From: Burkholderiales bacterium | GTDB taxonomy: Bacteria; Pseudomonadota; Gammaproteobacteria; Burkholderiales; Usitatibacteraceae | Length of the DNA stretch: 25,304 nt | NCBI GenBank assembly: GCA_014378085.1 | Contig: JACMOJ010000512.1 | Coordinates: 1-25,304 of the forward strand | Direction: 5' to 3' | In this document: one piece after another, positions 17,031 to 23,880 of the stretch | Layout of the letters: the number at the start of each line of letters is the position of its first letter | Numbering within the stretch: the first letter of the stretch is position 1 | The notes under the pieces: model-generated | The model's input: only the letters and a program-made list of their open reading frames with translations | Database searches by the model: none | What the model was told of the DNA's origin: nothing | Translations under genes and position numbers: made by a program

Positions 17031-18188
17031 ATGCATCCTATCCGGCCCGTCCAACTCACGCGTGATTTGCTGCATTTCAACACCATCAACCCGCCGGGCA
17101 TGGAGCGCGACTGCGCGCGCTTCTTGGGTAAACTTTTGGAAGACGCCGGGTTTACCGTCGCGTATCACGAGTTTGGTGAGGCTCGCACGAGCGTGATCGC
17201 AACTATCGGTGGACGCCAGAACAAACCACCCATCTGTTTCACCGGACATATCGACATCGTGCCGCTCGGTGCCGCCAACTGGACGAAAGATCCGTTCGCC
17301 GGTGAGACTGACGGCGATCAACTGTATGGTCGCGGCTCAACAGACATGAAAAGCGGGATCGCCGCCTCCGTTGTCGCCGCGATCAAACTTGCCCCACACT
17401 TAAAGGACAAGCCGGGCGTTACCATGGTGCTAACGGCATCAGAAGAAGTTGGCTGTGAAGGCGCAAAATTTCTCGTCGATACGAAGCGACTCGATCGCGC
17501 GGGTGCCATTGTGGTCGCCGAACCTACCGCCAACTATCCTTATGTCGGACATAAGGGATTAATTTGGGTTGAGATCGAAAGCCGCGGCAAAACCGCACAT
17601 GCGTCGATGCCTGAACAAGGTGATAACGCGATTCTTAAAATAAATAAGGTTGTTAGTGAGCTCGAGCATTTCGACTGGAAACATCATTGCGGAACGGACT
17701 GCCACCACGTGATGGGCAAACCGACGATGAACATTGCCACGATTCAGGGCGGGCTCAACACCAATTCGGTGCCTGACTCGGTGAAGATGACAGTGGACAT
17801 GCGCACCGTGCCGGGTATTGACCACGTGCACCTGTGCCACTCCATTCAGACCTTGATTGGTGACCTTGGCACCTTGCGCAAAATTGTTGAAACACCGCCG
17901 CTTTACTCTGAACCAGATGAATGGATCGCGAGTGTCTTTGCGGCAGCTTCGCCGTTTACGGACAACGCGCCCGACATCGCCGCACCGCATACCATCATGT
18001 TTTCAACCGATGGCGCGGATCTCAAGCGCGGTTACGTCGCAAACGGCTGTGGTGCCGTTCCGACGATCATTCTTGGCCCGGGCCAACCGGAACTTGCCCA
18101 CCAAACGGACGAATGGTGCTCAATGCGACGCTTGGACGAGTCGGTGGAAATATTTGAGCGCGTGATGCGCGAATGGAACGACCTCTAA
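17031..18188 (+). CDS. M20 family metallohydrolase, acetylornithine deacetylase / succinyl-diaminopimelate desuccinylase type
   Basis: Two-zinc amidohydrolase of the ArgE/DapE group, cytoplasmic, 385 residues. All metal ligands are visible: H73 in GHIDIVP, D105 in GRGSTDMKSG, the catalytic E138-E139 pair in ASEEVG, E164 in VAEPT, and H357 in LAHQTDEW. The dimerisation domain contains GKTAHASMPEQGDNAI. Nothing in the sequence separates deacetylation of N-acetylornithine from related deacylations, and no arginine or lysine gene is nearby, so I leave the symbol empty. The gene is convergent with the TSUP transporter, 8 bases apart. The 95-base gap upstream contains a weak promoter-like TAAGAT at 16997-17002 without a good -35. 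Confidence 0.92.
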   Translation: MHPIRPVQLTRDLLHFNTINPPGMERDCARFLGKLLEDAGFTVAYHEFGEARTSVIATIGGRQNKPPICFTGHIDIVPLGAANWTKDPFAGETDGDQLYGRGSTDMKSGIAASVVAAIKLAPHLKDKPGVTMVLTASEEVGCEGAKFLVDTKRLDRAGAIVVAEPTANYPYVGHKGLIWVEIESRGKTAHASMPEQGDNAILKINKVVSELEHFDWKHHCGTDCHHVMGKPTMNIATIQGGLNTNSVPDSVKMTVDMRTVPGIDHVHLCHSIQTLIGDLGTLRKIVETPPLYSEPDEWIASVFAAASPFTDNAPDIAAPHTIMFSTDGADLKRGYVANGCGAVPTIILGPGQPELAHQTDEWCSMRRLDESVEIFERVMREWNDL

Positions 18189-18196
18189 CGACGCGG

Positions 18197-19042
18197 CTAT
18201 ACCGAGATCGCCATCTTGATGGCAAGCGCAATTAAGAACACCATAAAAATTTTCTTAAGCGTGTCCACCGGAAGTCGGTGTGCAAGCCGCGCACCATAAG
18301 GCGCTACGAAAAAACTCGTCACGGCGATACCAAAAAAAGCCGGTAGATAGACATAACCCACGCTCCATTTGGGAAGCGCATGGTCTGTGAGACCCGTTGC
18401 AATGAAGCCGATCGTGCCAATCAATGCAAGCGGCAATCCGATCGCGGCCGCCGTTCCAATCGATTCATGCATTCGCACATTGCACCACGTCAGAAACAGA
18501 ATACTCAGCACCGCGCCACCAATACCGGCAAGCGCCGAGACAAACCCCATTACCGCGCCAAACACCGCCATACCCAGCCAGCCGGGCAATCCACGTCCGC
18601 GTTGAAACCGCGACGCCAACTTGACACCAAACGCCATCTGGAAAGCCAGGAAACAAATAAACGCGACAAAGAATGCCTTAAGGAACGCGGTGTTCGAAAA
18701 GTAAGCAAACACCGTTCCTGATGCAGTGCCTAGCAAGATTCCGGGCACCATTTGTCGCACCACAAGCCAATTGACCGCGCCTAATTTATGGTGGGTACGC
18801 GCACTTGCAAACGCGCCCGGCAGGATGGTGGCCATCGAGGTGGCCAGCGCCATATGAATCACATGCTCGGACGAAAACCCTCTCGCCACAAACGTCAACG
18901 ACAGGATCGGCACCATGACCGCGCCGCCACCAATCCCGAGCAGGCCCGCAAAGAAGCCCACGAAACATCCCGCAACAAGGTAGATCAACAAGAACTGAAG
19001 TTCGGGATACAGAAGGATCGCTGACGAAAAATGAACCGGCAT
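18197..19042 (-). CDS. TauE/SafE (TSUP) family inner-membrane transporter
   Basis: A 281-residue polytopic membrane protein of the TSUP/DUF81 family; characterised relatives export sulfite or sulfonates or carry other small organic anions. It shows the duplicated family signature, GLLGIGGGAVMVPIL near residue 35 and ALAGIGGAVLSILFL near 165, and about eight hydrophobic helices. Charged loops such as RTHHKLGA separate them. No sulfur-metabolism gene is adjacent, so substrate is unknown. The EVE-domain gene ends 28 bases upstream on the same strand and may share its transcript. Confidence 0.92.
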   Translation of the reverse strand: MPVHFSSAILLYPELQFLLIYLVAGCFVGFFAGLLGIGGGAVMVPILSLTFVARGFSSEHVIHMALATSMATILPGAFASARTHHKLGAVNWLVVRQMVPGILLGTASGTVFAYFSNTAFLKAFFVAFICFLAFQMAFGVKLASRFQRGRGLPGWLGMAVFGAVMGFVSALAGIGGAVLSILFLTWCNVRMHESIGTAAAIGLPLALIGTIGFIATGLTDHALPKWSVGYVYLPAFFGIAVTSFFVAPYGARLAHRLPVDTLKKIFMVFLIALAIKMAISV

Positions 19043-19070
19043 TCAAACGCGGCGCGTTGACGCACCATTA

Positions 19071-19532
19071 TCACTTGGCCAGTAACTTGACCACCGTTTT
19101 CCACTCAGCCGCGGTAACGGGCGTAATCGAAAGCCGATTTCCACGCTGCAAAATCACCATGGTTTCCAATGCGCGCGAATCGCGCAACTCCGCCAACGAC
19201 AGGAGCCGCGTCTTTCGCTCAAGTTTAACGTCAACCAACATCCAGCGTGGCTCTTGCAGAGTCGCCTTAGCGTCAAAGTACTTACTTTTCTTATCAAACT
19301 GCGTTTCGTCCGGGTAGGCCGTTGAGGACACTTTTGCCAGCCCCGCAATTCCCGGTTCCGGACACGACGAGTGATAAAACAGGACGTCGTCGCCCTCCGA
19401 CATGTGGTCGCGCATGTAGTTGCGCGCAAGGTAATTACGGACGCCGAACCAAGGAACAGACTGATTTTTCGCTGTGACGAGGTCGTCAATCGAAAACTCC
19501 GACGGCTCTGATTTCATTAACCAATAGGCCAT
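19071..19532 (-). CDS. EVE domain protein
   Basis: A 153-residue single-domain EVE (PUA-like) protein. The start AYWLMKSEPSEFSIDDL and WFGVRNYLARNYMRDHM are the strongest family signatures, followed by GDDVLFYHSSC and GIAGLAKV. Relatives bind modified bases in DNA or RNA; a free EVE protein of this sort has no well-defined cellular role. It lies 23 bases beyond the second T-run behind 6S RNA, in the same direction. No Shine-Dalgarno is evident. Confidence 0.94.
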   Translation of the reverse strand: MAYWLMKSEPSEFSIDDLVTAKNQSVPWFGVRNYLARNYMRDHMSEGDDVLFYHSSCPEPGIAGLAKVSSTAYPDETQFDKKSKYFDAKATLQEPRWMLVDVKLERKTRLLSLAELRDSRALETMVILQRGNRLSITPVTAAEWKTVVKLLAK

Positions 19533-19555
19533 CGCTAGGGGGCAAGATTCAGGGC

Positions 19556-19598
19556 AAAAAACAAGGCAAAAAATAAGGGTGAACTTGAGGGTTCGCTT
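19556..19598 (-). terminator. Termination region behind 6S RNA with tandem T-runs
   Basis: The 3' arm of the 6S closing stem (19598-19577) is followed on the minus strand by two six-T runs (19573-19568 and 19561-19556) that belong to a 9-base direct repeat, GGCAAAAAA on the plus strand at 19553-19561 and 19565-19573. The long stem plus first T-run could terminate transcription; more usually the 3' end is formed by processing. Confidence 0.5.
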
Positions 19599-19762
19599 GA
19601 AGCCGCACCTTGAACGCGAAGTTCAAGGGAGGAAGCACACCGGTTGCCTTTAGGTTCACCCACGTGGGGCGATCACACCGGCAACACTTGGGCGCGCAAC
19701 CATCGACATAAAGTCTATTGGTTCAAAGGATGTAAGCACCAAGCGAACGCTCAAATTCACCC
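19577..19762 (-). ncRNA. ssrS: 6S RNA
   Basis: 6S RNA binds sigma-70 RNA polymerase by mimicking an open promoter. The two ends form a 22-bp closing stem on the minus strand (arms 19762-19741 and 19598-19577) with one mismatch and one G-T pair. About 186 nt in length agrees with the family. In the 3' half a hairpin CCUUGAAC...GUUCAAGG sits just before the closing stem, the position of the similar hairpin in E. coli 6S RNA, which supports the minus orientation. It follows zapA by 61 bases on the same strand, the standard location. Exact ends are estimated; the 5' end may be some bases upstream. Confidence 0.9.
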
Positions 19763-19775
19763 GTGCGCCGCAAAA

Positions 19776-19805
19776 CATCTATGCTGCGACAGCAGGAGAA
19801 CGCAA
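19776..19805 (-). promoter_or_regulatory. Candidate promoter for 6S RNA
   Basis: On the minus strand TTGCGT (19805-19800) and TAGATG (19781-19776) are 18 bases apart and would start transcription near 19769, just before the closing stem. It lies in the zapA-ssrS gap. Confidence 0.4.
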
Positions 19806-19823
19806 GCTACAACTGGAATCAAC

Positions 19824-20192
19824 TCAGAACAGCTTTTCTTGCTCCGAAACCGCTTTTTCAAGAATTGACTCGAACGTACTAATTCTACCCTTCACGTACG
19901 CTTCGTCAATCGTTACAACCACCGAGGAAGCAGGGTTTTCACGTTCAATTCTCGGGCTTGCTGGCGTCGATGCTGCGGTATGCAAGTTTTCATGCGCCAG
20001 ATTAAGCGCGGCCATGATGGCGATGCGCTCGTTGCCGACGACCTTGCCGGTATCGCGTATTTCTTTCATCTTGCGATTGAGTAGATCCACAGAAGCAAGC
20101 AATTGACGCTCCTCACCGGCGGGAGCGGCGACGCGAAACTCACGTCCCATGACCGAAATCGCGATACCCTTGGACTCAGCGGCTTTGGTCAT
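19824..20192 (-). CDS. zapA: Cell division protein ZapA
   Basis: FtsZ-ring-associated protein that bundles FtsZ filaments at midcell. 122 residues. The N-terminal globular part has ISVMGREFRVAAPAGEERQLLASVDLLNRKM, typical of ZapA, with NERIAIMAALNLAHE beginning the long C-terminal coiled coil. A Ser/Pro/Val-rich loop at about residues 72-92 interrupts the helix before the terminal coiled coil (VKGRISTFESILEKAVSEQEKLF region). Its ATG overlaps the stop of the zapB-like gene by 4 bases (ATGA), and 6S RNA follows. Confidence 0.93.
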   Translation of the reverse strand: MTKAAESKGIAISVMGREFRVAAPAGEERQLLASVDLLNRKMKEIRDTGKVVGNERIAIMAALNLAHENLHTAASTPASPRIERENPASSVVVTIDEAYVKGRISTFESILEKAVSEQEKLF

Positions 20193-20398
20193 AAACGTTC
20201 ACCTTCAATTTCGGGTAACTGCTCCACCAACGCCTCAATACGCGTTTTTGCTTGATCCAGTTTCTCAGCGAGACGCTTCACTTCGTCACCTTTTGCGGCA
20301 AGCTGCTGGCGCAAGTCGTTGTTTTCCGAGCGCAGGCGCTGGAACAGCGTGACAAAGTGGGTGAGCTTTTCTTCAAAGCGCTGGATGTCGGCTTCCAT
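20189..20398 (-). CDS. ZapB-like coiled-coil protein (TIGR02449 type)
   Basis: A 69-residue, highly charged, almost entirely coiled-coil protein with heptad-like spacing (FEEKLTHFVTLFQRLRSEN, RLAEKLDQAKTRIEALVEQL). Small coiled-coil proteins of this kind are encoded just upstream of zapA in many Beta- and Gammaproteobacteria and are thought to be ZapB-like division factors. The 4-base overlap with zapA supports joint expression. Function inferred from context. No strong Shine-Dalgarno. Confidence 0.87.
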   Translation of the reverse strand: MEADIQRFEEKLTHFVTLFQRLRSENNDLRQQLAAKGDEVKRLAEKLDQAKTRIEALVEQLPEIEGERL

Positions 20399-20466
20399 AG
20401 CTTCACAGCGTAACGAAAAACACGTTTCGCGTCAATGCACAAGGAAAGATTTTGAAGGTAATTTCG

Positions 20467-20495
20467 ATTTGTCGGGCGCCTCGAGCATCTGTCAA
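20467..20495 (-). promoter_or_regulatory. Candidate promoter for zapB-like/zapA/6S unit
   Basis: On the minus strand a perfect TTGACA (20495-20490) overlaps the stop codon of the glycosyltransferase-like gene, and ACAAAT (20472-20467) follows 17 bases later. The -10 is a half match. Start would be near 20460. Confidence 0.45.
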
Positions 20496-21442
20496 CGCAC
20501 CACTAGGCCATATCCCGCGTGAAGACGTTCAGCAACTTCGGCAAGAATGCTTCCAGGAGGCGTCGCATTCCCCTGCCCGACGGACAACGTTGCACGGGTA
20601 ACGCCATGGTAGTGGCGCACACTCTGTGACCAATACGGTTCGCCCAAATCGGCCAAGTGTCGACTTTGTTTAATCATTACCTCATGGATACGAGCGCCCG
20701 TGTCGTATTCGCGAAACGCAGCGCATTCACCGTAAATCCGTTGGCGGGCTTCTGCAAACCGCTCAATCGAAATACTGCGCAGTAACGGGATGCGATGCCG
20801 CGCATATAGCCAACGTGAAAGCGACTTACTCCAAGGAAATTCGAGGTAATCCCGCGAGTGCATAAACGTCGCCCCGTGCGCCATCGCGCCGTGTACGTCA
20901 GCAGTCTTCAAAAAACACAGTGGAATCCACATCCGATCCGCGTATCTGCCCCGTGCAGACGCGTTACACGGGCCAAGGCTCAGCGTCCGGTCGGCGTGCA
21001 GAAAACCCGCGCCATAACAGTCTGGGCGCGACATTTCTTCGCGAAGTTTTGGCATGAGGTCGTCGCCCAAGATCTCCAAATCTGAATCAATCAATAAAAT
21101 CGAATCATCGCGCGACGCAGTAAATATTGTGTCGAGCGTCTCGCCATGAGGTTTCAGCGGTGCAAACGCGAGGTCGAATTCATGTTGCTCAGCCAGTCCG
21201 CGAAACCATGCCTGACTTCCATCGGTGGACTCACAATCGACGAGCAGCACAGGCATTCCCGCGTACCGAAGCGCGCTCATCAGTGCCAGCGTGGTCACCA
21301 GTTTGGTGCTGCAATTGATGATGATCGCGCGTTCACGCGCTGGCGGAAGTGCGGCGAGCTGCACTGCGAGGGAGGCGGCGAGTGGCGTGGTGAGCGGTGC
21401 GGCGCTTGGGTGGCGGGCGACGCTTGAGTTTGTATTCTGCAT
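20492..21442 (-). CDS. Family 2-like (GT-A) glycosyltransferase domain protein
   Basis: 316 residues, no close family recognised. After an Ala/Pro-rich N-terminus (residues 1-35), a GT-A-like Rossmann half appears: RAIIINCSTKLVTTLALMSALRYAGMPVLLVDC, then VDCESTDGS at 68-76 (normally V-D-[DN]-x-S-x-D-G in family 2) and LIDSDLEI at 117-124, the DxD-type metal/nucleotide site. A region with GAGFLH and DRMWIPLCFLK may be the acceptor half. No membrane helices or signal peptide are seen, so it is probably cytoplasmic. No other polysaccharide gene is adjacent. The gene is divergent from the btuB riboswitch and seems to lack a leader (see findings). Fold is inferred from the two motifs; donor and acceptor are unknown. 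Confidence 0.78.
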   Translation of the reverse strand: MQNTNSSVARHPSAAPLTTPLAASLAVQLAALPPARERAIIINCSTKLVTTLALMSALRYAGMPVLLVDCESTDGSQAWFRGLAEQHEFDLAFAPLKPHGETLDTIFTASRDDSILLIDSDLEILGDDLMPKLREEMSRPDCYGAGFLHADRTLSLGPCNASARGRYADRMWIPLCFLKTADVHGAMAHGATFMHSRDYLEFPWSKSLSRWLYARHRIPLLRSISIERFAEARQRIYGECAAFREYDTGARIHEVMIKQSRHLADLGEPYWSQSVRHYHGVTRATLSVGQGNATPPGSILAEVAERLHAGYGLVVR

Positions 21443-21448
21443 TTGCGT

Positions 21449-21454
21449 ATTTTA
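21449..21454 (-). promoter_or_regulatory. Candidate -10 hexamer directly before the glycosyltransferase ATG
   Basis: TAAAAT on the minus strand ends 6 bases before the ATG at 21442, so transcription would begin at or next to the start codon. TTCGGC lies 16 bases further upstream as a poor -35. No Shine-Dalgarno is present. Confidence 0.4.
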
Positions 21455-21470
21455 GTCGCAGCAAGACGTG

Positions 21471-21485
21471 GCCGAATCGTTCGGC
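21471..21485. repeat. Palindrome between the divergent glycosyltransferase and btuB promoters
   Basis: GCCGAA and TTCGGC flank a 3-base centre (21471-21485), a perfect inverted repeat. It overlaps the putative -35 regions of both divergent promoters, so an operator role is conceivable but unproven. Confidence 0.4.
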
Positions 21486-21499
21486 TTATTTCACCTGCG

Positions 21500-21505
21500 T
21501 AGAAT
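21500..21505 (+). promoter_or_regulatory. Candidate -10 hexamer for the riboswitch-btuB transcript
   Basis: TAGAAT lies about 7 bases before the riboswitch 5' end near 21513, the expected spacing from -10 to start. The -35 region (around 21477-21482) is poor. Confidence 0.4.
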
Positions 21506-21512
21506 ACTCACA

Positions 21513-21685
21513 TGCAAGGTGCTTGGGGTCGCGCGGTTTTGTCGTTTCTGCGATCTCAAGTTAAACGGGAAGTGCGTGCTGCCAAACATTGGCACACTCG
21601 CACACTGCCCCCGCAACGGTGATTGGATTAAGCTTTGTCGCGGTACCACTGGACGCTCGTTAAGGTCTGGGAAGGAGACATTGCC
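21513..21685 (+). ncRNA. Cobalamin riboswitch
   Basis: The 5' leader of btuB carries the hallmark blocks of a cobalamin riboswitch in order: AAGGTGCTTGGGGT at 21516-21529, TTAAACGGGAAG at 21561-21572, GCACACTGCCCCCGCAACGG (around 21600-21619, the most conserved B12-box part), CCACTGG near 21646-21652, and CTGGGAAGGAGAC near 21667-21679. It should bind a cobalamin and lower expression of the downstream receptor. Exact ends are estimates. Confidence 0.93.
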
Positions 21686-21738
21686 GAATTTGGCTTCGCG
21701 CCCATTTCAATCCATCAGTCCGGATATCGGCCTTCGCA

Positions 21739-21769
21739 TCGTCAGTTGCACAATCCATGTGACTGACGA
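21739..21769 (+). promoter_or_regulatory. Hairpin between riboswitch and btuB start, possible expression platform
   Basis: TCGTCAGT (21739-21746) and ACTGACGA (21762-21769) are exact inverted repeats, and four further pairs, including two G-T, can extend the stem inward. It ends 14 bases before ATG 21784 and carries no T-run, so it suits translational control or processing rather than termination. Confidence 0.4.
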
Positions 21770-21783
21770 GGCGTCCGATCGGC

Positions 21784-23802
21784 ATGCAACACACGTCGGC
21801 CAGACGATTTTTTTCGTTGCTTGCGGGGACGCTTGCGGCACATCAACCATCAATCATGGAAACCACTAAACACGTCCATTTATTTGACTCACAAAAACCC
21901 CTTCAGCAACCACAACAACCTAACCCAAAGCAACAGCGCAACAGCCGCCACAATCGCCTACTCAGCGCACACCTTAGCATTGTATTCGGTCCCTTTTTGG
22001 CCGCTAGCGTTACAGCCGCCGCAGCGCAGTCCGCCGCACATTCGCCACTCAGCACGGATAACGTTGTCGTCACCGCCACGCGTACCGCCAAATCCGCGAA
22101 TGACGTATTAGCCCAAGTCACGATCATCAATCGACTCGACATTGAAGAAGCCGGTGCGCTATCGCTAGTGGACCTCCTCCAGCGCCGCGCCAATCTCGAC
22201 ATTCGCGCCACCGGCGGGCCCGGCCAAACTTCTAGCGTCTTTATTCGCGGTACGAACGCGACGCACACGCTGGTGCTGATCGACGGGCAACGGATTGCGT
22301 CGTCCACCTCGGGTGCAGCCGCTTTTGAAAACATTTCGCTTGACCTAATTGAGCGCATTGAAATTGTGCGTGGGCCGTTGTCGTCACTGTATGGATCGGA
22401 AGCCATCGGTGGCGTGATTCAAATCTTCACAAAGCAAGGTAGCGCGCGCAACGCGGAGCAGGCGATGAAGGTCACGGCCAGCGCGGGAATCGGCTCGTTT
22501 TCGGGCAGACACGCGGACGCCGCTATTGATAGCGTGTTTGGTGATACCCGCGTTTTTTTGACGGCCAGCCGTCGCACTATCGACGCGCCCTCGGCAACCA
22601 ACCCACTTGCGGGCAGCTTCACGTTCAACCCAGATCGTGATGCTTACGAAAACACCAGCGCCGCAGTCAAACTCACGCATCAACTTTGGCAGGGTGAAGT
22701 CGTTTCTTTGTCGGCTTGGCAATCGCGCGGCAAAACGCGTTTCGATTCTGGGCCCGGTAACAACGCCGAAAGTACGCAAACATTGCGAGGCGTGCTGCTT
22801 AGTTCTGAAAACAACCTTACCGATTGGTGGAAGTCACGACTAAGCATCGGATCGACCAGCGACGACAGCGTCGTGACATCAAATTTCCCCGGCAAATTTA
22901 AGACGACCCAGAACCAGTTCGCGTGGCAAAACCAACTTGCAACGGTGGCCGGCGATGCGCTGCTTGGCGTGGAACGACGAAGCGAAAATGTGGCCGCAAC
23001 CACCAACTACACATCGAAGACAAGAACGACCGACTCGGTGTTTGGATCACTTTCGCAAAAGGTGGATGCACAAACCCTCACCGTGAACGCCCGGCGCGAC
23101 CGCGAGGATCAATTTGGCAGCCGCAGCACTGGCGGTATTTCGTGGGGCTATCAACTGTGGAAAGATGAGCTCGTCTATCTCTCGGCGGGCCGCGCTTTTC
23201 GCGCGCCGTCGTTTAATGATTTGTATTTCCCAGGTTTCTCAAACCCGCTGCTGCGTCCGGAAAAGTCTGAATCTGGTGAATTTGGTTGGCGGCTCAACCG
23301 AAAAACATTTCAGCTAAACCTTGCCGTGTTCGAAAACAAGATTGAAGACCTCATCGCGTTCGATTCGGCAACGTCGCGCCCGCAAAACCTGCGGCGCGCA
23401 CGCATTCGCGGCTGGGAGCTTGGTGTCGATACCCAGTGGGCGGGAATTGATTGGCGCACGCGCATCACCGCACAACGCCCTGAAGATACCGATAGCAACA
23501 AACAACTGCGTAGCCGCGCGAAGCTGCTCGGCACGCTCGGCGCATCCACCACCCTCGGCGCATGGAAACTTGGCACCGACGTGACGGCTAGCAGCGCAAG
23601 ATTCGATTCGGCTAACGAAGCACCGTCATCGCGCATGTCGGGTTATGCGCTGTGGAGTGCGTTTGCGCGTTACCGCATCGACCCCGCGTGGTCGGTCGAC
23701 TTAGCCGGCAACAATCTCGCCAACCGTCGTTACGAACTCGCGCGTGGCTACAACACGCTGGGGCGTCAATTGCAGATCACGGTGCGCTTCAGCCCGAAGT
23801 AA
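21784..23802 (+). CDS. btuB: TonB-dependent cobalamin receptor BtuB
   Basis: Outer-membrane receptor that imports cobalamin with TonB energy. A TonB box and plug start at STDNVVVTATRT; the plug contains QTSSVFIRGTNATHTLVLIDGQR and RIEIVRGPLSSLYGSEAIGGVIQI, both close to E. coli BtuB. The beta barrel follows, ending in the aromatic-type strand LGRQLQITVRF near the C-terminus. The cobalamin riboswitch upstream confirms the substrate. The start is uncertain: ATG 21784 (672 residues) or in-frame ATG 21856 (648); neither has a Shine-Dalgarno. Either gives an unusually long Gln/Pro/Asn-rich region before the hydrophobic signal segment (FGPFLAASVTAAAAQ). No other cobalamin gene is in the window. Confidence 0.95.
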   Translation: MQHTSARRFFSLLAGTLAAHQPSIMETTKHVHLFDSQKPLQQPQQPNPKQQRNSRHNRLLSAHLSIVFGPFLAASVTAAAAQSAAHSPLSTDNVVVTATRTAKSANDVLAQVTIINRLDIEEAGALSLVDLLQRRANLDIRATGGPGQTSSVFIRGTNATHTLVLIDGQRIASSTSGAAAFENISLDLIERIEIVRGPLSSLYGSEAIGGVIQIFTKQGSARNAEQAMKVTASAGIGSFSGRHADAAIDSVFGDTRVFLTASRRTIDAPSATNPLAGSFTFNPDRDAYENTSAAVKLTHQLWQGEVVSLSAWQSRGKTRFDSGPGNNAESTQTLRGVLLSSENNLTDWWKSRLSIGSTSDDSVVTSNFPGKFKTTQNQFAWQNQLATVAGDALLGVERRSENVAATTNYTSKTRTTDSVFGSLSQKVDAQTLTVNARRDREDQFGSRSTGGISWGYQLWKDELVYLSAGRAFRAPSFNDLYFPGFSNPLLRPEKSESGEFGWRLNRKTFQLNLAVFENKIEDLIAFDSATSRPQNLRRARIRGWELGVDTQWAGIDWRTRITAQRPEDTDSNKQLRSRAKLLGTLGASTTLGAWKLGTDVTASSARFDSANEAPSSRMSGYALWSAFARYRIDPAWSVDLAGNNLANRRYELARGYNTLGRQLQITVRFSPK

Positions 23803-23810
23803 AAATTACA

Positions 23811-23863
23811 CAAAACGCTAATAAGGACGGGCGTTTTGCGGCATTTATGCTTTAAAACGCCCG
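23811..23863. terminator. Bidirectional hairpin between convergent btuB and protease genes
   Basis: CGGGCGTTTT (23828-23837) and AAAACGCCCG (23854-23863) form a perfect 10-bp stem with a 16-base loop. A second, competing 8-bp pairing exists between CAAAACGC (23811-23818) and GCGTTTTG (23831-23838). T-runs after the stem are short in both directions, so terminator function is likely but not textbook. Confidence 0.6.
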
Positions 23864-23880
23864 CCGATATTAGACTTTTA

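Noticed and set aside
19644..19868. Plus-strand open frame of 74 codons across the zapA-EVE gap
   Set aside because: It runs antisense through 6S RNA and into zapA, with no domain or start signal.
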